64,000 nt of DNA from CBFDBF01 sp050287965 (GTDB lineage Bacteria > Pseudomonadota > Gammaproteobacteria > Chromatiales > Chromatiaceae): contig JBNKCX010000013.1 in assembly GCA_050287965.1 (NCBI GenBank), forward strand, positions 62,001-126,000, in the 5' to 3' direction. Within the stretch, counting starts at the first letter, position 1. The number at the start of each line of letters is the position of its first letter. Positions 7,852 through 15,141 of the stretch are shown here, piece after piece. The notes beneath the pieces are model-generated. The model saw nothing but the letters and a program-made list of their open reading frames with translations, was not told the DNA's origin and made no database searches. A program made the translations under genes and the position numbers.

Positions 7852-8699
7852 AACGTTTGGCTTGTCTGCCGTTTGCATTAGTGATGCTGATTACGGCCAG
7901 AGAGGCCGTTTCCGCTGAAACCGAAATGCCGGAGTCCTGCGTTGACTGCCATCAGAAGGCGCAGGCGGAATACGCTCATAGCCGTATGGCAATTGCGGCG
8001 CGAACCCCGGCATTTCTGGAAGAATGGCAGGGTAAGGGTAAGGACCATAAATGTCTGGAGTGTCATGCGCCCAGCGGACAGGAAGGTGTCGTTTGTATTG
8101 ATTGCCATGGGGCCGGTGAACACCCTTATCCTACGCTTGAAGTACCGCAGGTCTGCGCCCGCTGCCATGATGCGCCGGGAGAGATTACCGTGCGTAGCTA
8201 TCGTGATTCAGCCGCCGCCAGACAGGGTAAGGATTGCCTCGACTGTCATCTGGCGGCTGAGCGCACGGGCCATGACTTCAGGGGCCCGTCGAGACCGGGA
8301 TTTCTGGAAAAGGCGGCCCGTCTGAAACTGTCGATACGTCAGGATGAGGATGGCTATACGGCGTTAATCAGAATTAGTCACAGGGCGGGACATGCGCTCC
8401 CCGGGGGGACTACCGGCCGAGCCGTATGGTTGGTGGTTGAGATGATAGGTAGCGACGGGGAGTCCGCCGGCAAGACACTGTTTCGATTTGGCTGGCATCA
8501 TGATCTGGGAGTGGGTTGGCGGAATCAGACTCTTCCGCCGGGACCTGGTACGGTCCTTGAAGTTCCACTTTCGAGCAGGTATATCCCCGGATCGGTACAG
8601 GCAACATTGATCTACCGCTTTTTGCCCGGTGGCCTGGATCAGCCGGACCCGGACCAGGTGATTCTGGACCGGGCGAGTTTCCAATTGCCTGGAAAGTAG
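7848..8699 (+). CDS. Periplasmic pentaheme cytochrome c
   Basis: This 283-residue exported protein has a signal peptide at residues 1-23 and five CxxCH heme-binding motifs, at about residues 31 (CVDCH), 69 (CLECH), 83 (CIDCH), 103 (CARCH) and 130 (CLDCH). The spacing and the CHGAGEHPY segment resemble the cytochrome c554/NrfB-like multiheme families. The C-terminal 130 residues have no heme motif and look like a beta-rich domain, with ISHRAGHALPGGTTGRAVWL possibly supplying distal His ligands. It is read in overlap with the rhodanese gene. It probably carries electrons between the periplasmic enzyme and another redox partner. Confidence 0.82.
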   Translation: MKRLACLPFALVMLITAREAVSAETEMPESCVDCHQKAQAEYAHSRMAIAARTPAFLEEWQGKGKDHKCLECHAPSGQEGVVCIDCHGAGEHPYPTLEVPQVCARCHDAPGEITVRSYRDSAAARQGKDCLDCHLAAERTGHDFRGPSRPGFLEKAARLKLSIRQDEDGYTALIRISHRAGHALPGGTTGRAVWLVVEMIGSDGESAGKTLFRFGWHHDLGVGWRNQTLPPGPGTVLEVPLSSRYIPGSVQATLIYRFLPGGLDQPDPDQVILDRASFQLPGK

Positions 8700-8761
8700 A
8701 ACGAAACGATATTCTCTATTAGGCTATTAACAGTAATATGAGTCCATTATCGGGTGGGGCG

Positions 8762-9679
8762 ATGAATCATTTCCGGCTGTACAACATCAGTTGTTGCAGG
8801 TTGTTAACAGCCTTCGTTCTGTCGTGTTGTCTGGCGTTTCCTTTCGGGCCCGCCCTGGCGGGGGAGAAAAATCCGGGTGGAATACGCATCGGTCTGACAC
8901 CCGTGATACTGACTGATCAGACGTCGTTTCTCAATGATTGGCAAGACTATTTATCGGAACGTTTCGGCAGGCCGGTGCGGTTCGTACAGCGACAGACTTA
9001 TCGTGAAGTCGTTGAGTTGTTATTGGAAGGGAATCTCGATGCCGCCTGGTTATGTGGATATCCCTATGTGCAGCATCGCGATGAATTTGAACTGTTGGCG
9101 GTGCCGGTCTTCCAGGGGCAAATCACTTATCAATCTTACCTGATCGTTCCCGCGTCGGATCATCAGACTAACAGTCTGGCCGATTTGAAGGGCAAAGTCT
9201 TTGCCTATTCAGACCCCGACTCAAATTCCGGTTACCTCTACCCGCAGGTGGAATTGATACGCCTCGGGTTCAGGCCGAGATATTTTTTTTCTAAGACCTT
9301 TTTTACCTGGTCACATCGTAACGTGGTCAAGGCCGTGGCCGATGGCGTGGCAAACGGGGGGGCGGTGGACAGTTACGTATGGGAGACCCTGGCGGCGAAT
9401 GAACCGGAGTTGGTTGGGCGTACCCGCGTGGTATCCAAGTCTCCTGACTTTGGTTTCCCCCCGTTGGTCATACGACGCAACATACCTAGAAACAAATCAG
9501 TTGAACTTCGTCATGCCTTTCTCGGCATGACAGAGGACAAGGTCGGGGCGGCATTGCTGAATAGGCTCAATCTGGATGGTTTTGCCATAGAGCCCGATTC
9601 TACCTATGACAGTATCGCGGCCGCAGCAAGACTATTGGAGGAATCCGGTGAAACTCGGGGATATCAGTTACCGCGTTAA
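8762..9679 (+). CDS. PhnD-like periplasmic binding protein (AioX/ArxX-type sensor candidate)
   Basis: This 305-residue protein has a signal peptide ending near PFGPALAG and the phosphate/phosphonate (PhnD, COG3221-like) binding fold. IRIGLTPVILTD opens the first lobe, then LDAAWLCGYPYV, LKGKVFAYSDPDSNSGYLYP and a GVANGGAVDSYVWE hinge. It has one Cys after the signal peptide, about residue 106 if the upstream ATG at 8738 is used. In arsenite oxidisers AioX has this fold and senses As(III) through an essential Cys near that position. No permease gene is present; a kinase and activator follow instead, so a sensing role is more likely than transport. I prefer the ATG at 8762, preceded by GGTGGGG. 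Confidence 0.78.
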   Translation: MNHFRLYNISCCRLLTAFVLSCCLAFPFGPALAGEKNPGGIRIGLTPVILTDQTSFLNDWQDYLSERFGRPVRFVQRQTYREVVELLLEGNLDAAWLCGYPYVQHRDEFELLAVPVFQGQITYQSYLIVPASDHQTNSLADLKGKVFAYSDPDSNSGYLYPQVELIRLGFRPRYFFSKTFFTWSHRNVVKAVADGVANGGAVDSYVWETLAANEPELVGRTRVVSKSPDFGFPPLVIRRNIPRNKSVELRHAFLGMTEDKVGAALLNRLNLDGFAIEPDSTYDSIAAAARLLEESGETRGYQLPR

Positions 9680-11099
9680 GGTCCCCTTGATAATGACGGC
9701 GGTGATCCTGATCACCGTCAGCGTGGTTACTTTAGCCCTTACCTGGCGTGCATATGAGGATCTTCGGCGGGATGTATTTCACAATGCGGTAGAGATCGGC
9801 AGCGTTTTATCCAACAGTTTGCCGAACACCATGTTGCACGACGATCTTTGGAGTGCCTATCGCCTGGTGCAGGCGGCGGAGGGGTGGGGTGACAAGGCGT
9901 CGTCACGATTATTGGCGGTGGTCGATAGGGATGGGCGGATCTATGTCTCCAATAAACCGAAAGAACTGCCGGTGACGACGCCCCTGCGCAGTCATGGTGC
10001 GGAGCTTGCCCGGGTCGAGGCTGAGGTGTTGCGTCTGACCGGGAATCTGAACCCGCGTCCTTATGAGTATCCGGGAGATCAGCGGCTATATGTCATTCTG
10101 CCGATGTTAAGCGATGGGGTGGCGATCGGTACCCTGATCGTGGGCTATGACCGGTCTCTGTTTTTGCCTCGATTTAACGCTATCGTCAAGCGCGTGATCT
10201 ATTCCGCGCTCGCGGTGACGGCCCTGCTGTTGCCACTTGGCTGGTATTTTGGCAGTCGTATGGTGACCCCGCTGGGCCAGTTGGCCAACTGTATGGGAAA
10301 GGTGGGCAGGCTCGAGCCGGGGCAGATTCATTGCACCTTGCGTCAGGGAAATGATGAGATCGGCAGACTAGGCGTCAGTTTCCAGAAAATGTTGGGCGAG
10401 TTGGTGGAGAAAGAGCAGATGGAGAAGAAGATGCTGGCTTCCGAACGCCTGGCAGCGGTCGGGCGGTTGGCGGCCGGTGTGGCCCACGAGATTAATAATC
10501 CGCTCGGGGGGATGCTGAATGCACTCAACACCTTCAGGCGCTACAGCGATACCGACGATCTGGGCCGGGAGACTCTGGCATTGTTGGAACGTGGCCTGCA
10601 CCAGATTCGTGAAACCGTGGCTGCGCTTCTGGTAGAGGCCAGTCCGAAGAGCCATCAGCTGACAGCTAATGATATTGATGATGTAAGAACACTTCTGTTG
10701 TCCGATATCAATCGCAAGCAGATCAGGCTGGATTGGAGAAATGAGATTGATAGCCCCATTCCCCTGCCGTCCACACCGATACGACAGATCCTGATCAATC
10801 TATCATTTAATGCCGTGCAGGCAACGGAGGAACAGGGGGTGATTGAGTGCCGGGTCGGCGCGGATAACGATACATTTTCGATGTTCGTGCGAAACGAAGG
10901 AGCTGAAATACCGAAGGAACAGCTAAGTCGCTTATTCGAGCCGTTTATCGAAAATGCTGTTGGAAACGGTCTCGGACTTTGGGTAACCTATCAGCTGATT
11001 CAGCAACTCAAGGGTCGTATTGATGTCCAACATGAAAAGGGCAGGACGACCTTTACCGTAGAGCTTCCGATTGCTGGCAATGAGGAGAAAATCGAATGA
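9648..11099 (+). CDS. Membrane sensor histidine kinase (AioS/ArxS-type context)
   Basis: This 483-residue kinase has a transmembrane segment at about 12-33, a periplasmic sensor region at 34-180, a second transmembrane segment at 183-202 and HAMP to about 255. Its HisKA domain has phosphoacceptor His280 (VAHEINNPLGG). The HATPase domain has an N-box (NLSFNAVQATEE) and a G-box (GNGLGLWVTY). The GTG at 9648 is chosen because GGAGGA precedes it by six bases; it overlaps the binding-protein gene by 32 bases. Upstream residues in the same frame are not conserved in style. The overlap suggests that the binding protein presents its ligand to this kinase. Confidence 0.88.
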   Translation: MKLGDISYRVKVPLIMTAVILITVSVVTLALTWRAYEDLRRDVFHNAVEIGSVLSNSLPNTMLHDDLWSAYRLVQAAEGWGDKASSRLLAVVDRDGRIYVSNKPKELPVTTPLRSHGAELARVEAEVLRLTGNLNPRPYEYPGDQRLYVILPMLSDGVAIGTLIVGYDRSLFLPRFNAIVKRVIYSALAVTALLLPLGWYFGSRMVTPLGQLANCMGKVGRLEPGQIHCTLRQGNDEIGRLGVSFQKMLGELVEKEQMEKKMLASERLAAVGRLAAGVAHEINNPLGGMLNALNTFRRYSDTDDLGRETLALLERGLHQIRETVAALLVEASPKSHQLTANDIDDVRTLLLSDINRKQIRLDWRNEIDSPIPLPSTPIRQILINLSFNAVQATEEQGVIECRVGADNDTFSMFVRNEGAEIPKEQLSRLFEPFIENAVGNGLGLWVTYQLIQQLKGRIDVQHEKGRTTFTVELPIAGNEEKIE

Positions 11100-12415
11100 T
11101 ACAGGGTCTTTGTCTGGTCGAGGACGACGATATCATGCGCGCCTCACTCTGCCAACGGTTCAAACTCGAGCATATTCCCTGCGACTGTTTTGACAACGGA
11201 ACGGAAGCGCTCTCTTCCCTGACCTCACGCTCCTATGCCGCCCTGATTTCCGATATTCGTCTTCCGGATCTGGATGGTGAAGTATTGTATGGCGAACTTC
11301 TGCAAAGCGGCCAATCACCTCCGCCCACCGTGTTTATCACGGGTTATGGTACGGTGGATCAGGCGGTACGCCTGGTTAAGCTCGGTGCCAATGATTACAT
11401 TACCAAGCCGTTTGATATCGATGAGTTATTGGCCAAGTTGAGGCAGCTGGCACCTTTGTTGTTTGGTGAGTTGGAGGAAGCCGGGGATGAACTGGGAGTT
11501 TCACCGCAGATGCGCAAGGTGGGGGCCATGCTTAATCGCTTTGCGGATCATAAGGTCGACGTTTTAATCACGGGGGAAACGGGTGTAGGAAAGGAGTACG
11601 CCGCACGCTATCTGGCTTCATGCATTGACGAAACCGGCCAAAAACCCTTCATTGCCTTGAACTGTGCGGCTTTGCCGGAGGATCTGCTGGAAGCGGAGTT
11701 GTTTGGTCACGAAAAAGGAGCCTTCACGGGGGCGACACGCATACGCCGAGGGGTGTTTGAGCAGGCGCACGGCGGGATACTCTTTCTCGATGAGGTAGGT
11801 GAGACCTCGCCGAGAATGCAGGCCAAATTGCTACGCACTATTCAGGAACGAGTGGTACAACGTATCGGTAGCGAAGAGAATATTCCGGTAGATGTACGTC
11901 TCATATATGCGACGAATCGTGATCTGAAAGAGATGGTTTCGCAAGGGGGGTTTCGCGAGGACCTCTACTTTCGAATCAATGTGGCCCATGTCCACATCCC
12001 TCCCTTGCGTGAACGTAAGGAGGATATCGGATGGTTGGCCCGCAGGATTGTGGAGCAATTCGCTCGTACCCAAGGGACAAGACGATTGCTGTTGCCTGTT
12101 ACCGAGCGATATCTGGAACAGCAGCATTGGACCGGCAACCTGCGTGAGTTGGCGAATTCCGTCGAACGTGCATGTATTCTCGCCCCTCAGGAGATATTAG
12201 GTCCGGGGGATTTCGCCGGAGGCGAAGAGGGCGGTACCGATGCCGGAGAGCGCCTGCAACTCAGGGATGCGATGGAGCGTTATGAAAAAAGTCTGTTGTA
12301 TGAGGCTCTTGAGTTACACCAATGGCGGGTTGTAGAAACGGCGCAAAGCTTGGGGATTAGTCGAAAGAGTTTGTGGGAGAAGATGCGGCGCCACAAAATT
12401 GAATCGCCTCAATGA
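11096..12415 (+). CDS. NtrC-family sigma-54-dependent response regulator
   Basis: This 439-residue regulator has a receiver domain with phosphoacceptor Asp53 (ALISDIRLPD) and the Lys of ITKPF. The AAA+ domain has Walker A GETGVGKE (about 160-167), the intact GAFTGA loop (208-213) that contacts sigma-54, and Walker B GGILFLDE. The C-terminus is a Fis-type helix-turn-helix (SLGISRKSLWEKMRRHKI). It overlaps the kinase gene by four bases, so the two form one two-component system. The likely target is a sigma-54 promoter upstream of the molybdoenzyme gene, outside the window. I found no -24/-12 site between 12416 and 13067. Confidence 0.92.
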   Translation: MIQGLCLVEDDDIMRASLCQRFKLEHIPCDCFDNGTEALSSLTSRSYAALISDIRLPDLDGEVLYGELLQSGQSPPPTVFITGYGTVDQAVRLVKLGANDYITKPFDIDELLAKLRQLAPLLFGELEEAGDELGVSPQMRKVGAMLNRFADHKVDVLITGETGVGKEYAARYLASCIDETGQKPFIALNCAALPEDLLEAELFGHEKGAFTGATRIRRGVFEQAHGGILFLDEVGETSPRMQAKLLRTIQERVVQRIGSEENIPVDVRLIYATNRDLKEMVSQGGFREDLYFRINVAHVHIPPLRERKEDIGWLARRIVEQFARTQGTRRLLLPVTERYLEQQHWTGNLRELANSVERACILAPQEILGPGDFAGGEEGGTDAGERLQLRDAMERYEKSLLYEALELHQWRVVETAQSLGISRKSLWEKMRRHKIESPQ

Positions 12416-12643
12416 GGAAGCAGCGCCTGACCTGAGCACCGAACATTCCCGGCTGACTCGGGACCTCAATCGCGCCCTCCTTTGCCCGCCTGACCAAAAA
12501 ACACCTTTGATTTGTGTGTATCAGGTCACAAATATTACGTGTCCCTGCATTATTACTTTGGCGCAGAGTATAGAAATATACCTAATCACATATTCAGGCC
12601 GTTCCAATCATTAGAAAGATTCCAAAACACGGGGGCGCGTCGT

Positions 12644-12931
12644 ATGGATTACGAAGAATCTCAGCATGGCGGTGGAATCCTCGCGGCCATAAAAAACGCA
12701 ATAATCGAATATGAGGGGATGCAGGATTTTCTTGCAAGAATGCGTGCCCTTGGGTTCGAACTTGTTTCCAACGATATAACCGGCGCCATGTTGTCTGGGC
12801 CTGAAGGAAACATAATGTTTGCGGTACTGCCGTTTTTTGATCCCGATAAAATCTTTACCTTGGTCGTGCAGTTGGGTGGTGACGACCCACAGACCCTCGT
12901 ATCCGAAGGGGGGGTTGTAGCGACTGATTGA
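12644..12931 (+). CDS. Small protein of unknown function, 95 residues
   Basis: I do not recognise this protein. From the ATG at 12644 it encodes 95 residues with no signal peptide or membrane segment. An acidic N-terminus (MDYEESQHGGG) is followed by a helix-like stretch and then a beta-rich part (LGFELVSNDITGAMLSGPEGNIMFAVLPFF). The frame is open further upstream to 12512, but those residues lack a ribosome site and look non-coding. The 228 bases before it, after the sigma-54 activator gene, hold no other gene that I can see. Base composition is more AT-rich than in the operon to the left. Confidence 0.5.
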   Translation: MDYEESQHGGGILAAIKNAIIEYEGMQDFLARMRALGFELVSNDITGAMLSGPEGNIMFAVLPFFDPDKIFTLVVQLGGDDPQTLVSEGGVVATD

Positions 12932-13067
12932 ATCCGAGACGCGATATATTTCCGGGGTGCAACACTCCTGGCGACGCACCTCTCCCGTAACCGGCATTTG
13001 CGATAAGTATGTTTGGATTTGGCAGTCAGAAAAATACCAATAAGAAATGGAATAGGAGAATGTCTCA

Positions 13068-13667
13068 ATGAGTCTGTTCGTTGATTTCTGCGAAATGGAA
13101 GGCCTCGCAAAGCTGTTCGATTCGAGCAGCGACGATTTTGACCCCAAGAAGCATGAACAGGTGCTAAGAATGCTGGTCGGTGCGCAATGGATGGAAGAAG
13201 ACAGCGCATCCACGAATCTTGCAAGAGCGAGGATATCTCTTCTTGATAGTGTAGGGATAGGTAAAGTAGGACGTTCTTATGTGGTTCTTAAATCGGTCGG
13301 CTGTATCGGTTTTATTATGGAAAACGCATGGATCCATGCGGTCTTTCAGACCGACCGTTTTTTATTCCGGCCGCTGGAAAAGAGTGTCCTGGATAATCTT
13401 TTTGGGGCGGCTGTTGCAAAAAACCTGATGTCGGAGTCCGAGGTTGCGTTGATCATCGAAAAATTCTTCAGACAGGGAATAATGGATCCGGACGAGTATT
13501 TTTGTAACGAGATGGAATCCGATGAATATGAGCTTCTGAAGCGAAGAATATGCGACAAAGTCGAAGGAACTAACACCGCTGATCAATACCTTGACGATCA
13601 GCGCAAGAAACGGATGCAGCAGATTTACATGGATGCGTATGCCAAAAGCAAAAAGGACTGGTTCTAA
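13068..13667 (+). CDS. Protein of unknown function, 199 residues
   Basis: I do not recognise this protein. It is probably soluble, with no signal peptide or clear membrane helix. The central part is beta-rich (LLDSVGIGKVGRSYVVLK), and the C-terminal 60 residues are charged and probably helical (SDEYELLKRRICDKVEG, then DDQRKKRMQQIYMDAYAKSKKDWF). An AGGAG ribosome site stands about ten bases before the ATG at 13068. It is preceded by the 95-residue gene and followed by an AT-rich palindrome. Like its neighbour it is AT-richer than the genes on either side, which is compatible with later acquisition. Confidence 0.6.
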   Translation: MSLFVDFCEMEGLAKLFDSSSDDFDPKKHEQVLRMLVGAQWMEEDSASTNLARARISLLDSVGIGKVGRSYVVLKSVGCIGFIMENAWIHAVFQTDRFLFRPLEKSVLDNLFGAAVAKNLMSESEVALIIEKFFRQGIMDPDEYFCNEMESDEYELLKRRICDKVEGTNTADQYLDDQRKKRMQQIYMDAYAKSKKDWF

Positions 13668-13699
13668 CTTGGGGCTTATTGTTTGGATAGATAGGGCAT

Positions 13700-13719
13700 C
13701 ATATCTTATTTAAGATATG
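13700..13719. repeat. Perfect AT-rich palindrome
   Basis: A 9-base inverted repeat (CATATCTTA, spacer TT, TAAGATATG) lies 33 bases after the 199-residue gene. It could act as a weak terminator or as an operator for a dimeric regulator of the next gene. No U-tract follows. Confidence 0.5.
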
Positions 13720-13770
13720 AGCGCGCCTTTCCTGCATGGCGGTTAATGGCATAGAAGAGTTATTGTGTCC

Positions 13771-13798
13771 ATTGCCGAATACTATAATACGCACAACT
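13771..13798 (+). promoter_or_regulatory. Candidate sigma-70 promoter of the methyltransferase gene
   Basis: A perfect -10 hexamer TATAAT lies at 13793-13798, with ATTGCC 16 bases upstream as a weak -35. The predicted leader then contains a CCCGG/CCGGG hairpin at 13807-13822. A second -10-like TGGTATACT (13828-13836, extended -10) lies after it and is an alternative. Confidence 0.4.
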
Positions 13799-13877
13799 GC
13801 TTGACTCCCGGGTTTCGTCCGGGATTTTGGTATACTGCCGCCAGGAATGGGGTTGTATCGGTTGAAGGTTTTCAATA

Positions 13878-14594
13878 ATGGCAAAACAGGATGAAATAGA
13901 CTATCTCAAGAATCTCGGTTCGGAGGGAATAATACACGCGTATAACAAGCCCTTTTCCGATGAGAATTGCGGTCTGTACCTGACTGATATGGGGACGATT
14001 ATGTCGCTCATGCCCCAGCCGCCGGCGAGGGTGCTTGATCTCGGGGCCGGTACGGGTTGGACCAGCCTGTTTTTTGCGCAACGCGGTTACGATGTCGTCG
14101 GCCAGGACATTGCTCCCGATATGATCGAATTGGCTAACAAGAAAAAGGATGAAAGCCGGCTCGAAAATCTGAGCTTTGTCGTCAGTGATTACGAGGAAAT
14201 GGATTTTTGCGACGAGTTCGATGTTGCGGTCTTTTATGACGCTCTTCACCACTGTATTGACGAACGACAGGCAGTTAAATCGGCATATGAAGCATTAAAG
14301 CCGAACGGAATACTGATCACTGTCGAGCCTGGTTCAGGGCACGCAGACTCAGAGCCGACGAGAGAGGCGGTTAGAAAATTCGGCGTAACAGAAAAAGATA
14401 TGCCTCCCCGATTAGTCATATCTCTCGGTAAGGAAATAGGATTCAGGAAGTGGCAGCTTTTTCAGAGGTATTCCAATCCGGTTATGTTGGGTCCGGCGAA
14501 TCTGAGCTATGTCCTGGCACTTATGATTTCACTAAAAAACTACTTTATCGGAAGGCATATGCGACGAAACCACATTGTGGTTCTGACAAAATAA
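13878..14594 (+). CDS. Class I SAM-dependent methyltransferase
   Basis: This 238-residue protein has the class I methyltransferase core. Motif I is VLDLGAGTGWTSLFFA at about residues 52-67, followed by the acidic strand-2 turn VVGQDIAPDMIELA. The FDVAVFYDALHHC segment is motif IV, and ALKPNGILITVEPG is post-motif IV. It most resembles the small-molecule or lipid methyltransferases of the Methyltransf_11/UbiE type. The C-terminal 60 residues contain a hydrophobic stretch (LSYVLALMISLKNYFIG). The substrate is unknown. It has its own candidate promoter and does not look co-transcribed with either neighbour. Confidence 0.8.
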   Translation: MAKQDEIDYLKNLGSEGIIHAYNKPFSDENCGLYLTDMGTIMSLMPQPPARVLDLGAGTGWTSLFFAQRGYDVVGQDIAPDMIELANKKKDESRLENLSFVVSDYEEMDFCDEFDVAVFYDALHHCIDERQAVKSAYEALKPNGILITVEPGSGHADSEPTREAVRKFGVTEKDMPPRLVISLGKEIGFRKWQLFQRYSNPVMLGPANLSYVLALMISLKNYFIGRHMRRNHIVVLTK

Positions 14595-14634
14595 GCTTTC
14601 GTAACGATAGAGAGAGAATATATTTGGCCGTATT

Positions 14635-15090
14635 TTAGGTTGTCGTAAATAACCGCCGCCACCAACGCCTGCGGCTGGCGGTGGGGGCGTAGGTCGCCGA
14701 GAGGTCGCAGGGCGGTATCTTGCTCAATACCCAGCCGGGGGGAGGGGGGTTGTTGCTGAAGCCGCAGACGACACCGAGGTTGTTGGGGTCGTAGATCTTG
14801 ATGAACGCGGGTTGGTTCAGGTCGTCCGCGTAGACGATACCGCAGTAGTCCTCTTTGTGCTCTTCTCTCAGCAGGGCGTCTATCTCTTCTATGAAGCGGA
14901 GCAGTCGGTCACGGTCCGCGCAGACGGTCGGGGGTTCCTCGCCCCAGGCGTAGATATACCAGTCGTCGCCGGCCTGTTCCCGCAGTTTCTCCCAGAGGGC
15001 GTCGAGATGGTGCCAGCGCAGGGCGGAGGTGAAGCTGCCGCGGAAGGCTTGAAAATAGGTTTCCTGTTTTGGATCGGGTTGTTTCCGCAT
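14635..15090 (-). CDS. Conserved-looking protein of unknown function, 151 residues
   Basis: I do not recognise a domain here. The protein is soluble, with no signal peptide. It has a DDWYIYAWGEEPPT motif and a following helix (DRDRLLRFIEEIDALLREEHKEDYC). Then come GIVYADDLNQPAFIKIYDPNNLGVVCG and a PPPPGWVLSKIPPCDL tail ending in a basic stretch. It starts 51 bases after the stop codon of the ABC exporter gene on the same strand, so the two are probably one transcript. Confidence 0.65.
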   Translation of the reverse strand: MRKQPDPKQETYFQAFRGSFTSALRWHHLDALWEKLREQAGDDWYIYAWGEEPPTVCADRDRLLRFIEEIDALLREEHKEDYCGIVYADDLNQPAFIKIYDPNNLGVVCGFSNNPPPPGWVLSKIPPCDLSATYAPTASRRRWWRRLFTTT

Positions 15091-15141
15091 CGGGTTTCCG
15101 TTACTTGTGATGATTCCCCTGCAAGTGAAGGGAGGGAACTG

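Noticed and set aside
2..12415. Calling the operon an arxBACD anaerobic arsenite oxidase
   Set aside because: The regulator layout and chaperone fit, but only the C-terminus of the catalytic subunit is visible and no arxB or arxC partner (NrfD-type membrane subunit) appears in the window. I kept the substrate open.
12416..13067. A sigma-54 promoter after the activator gene
   Set aside because: I looked for GG-N10-GC on the plus strand and found no instance with good flanking bases.
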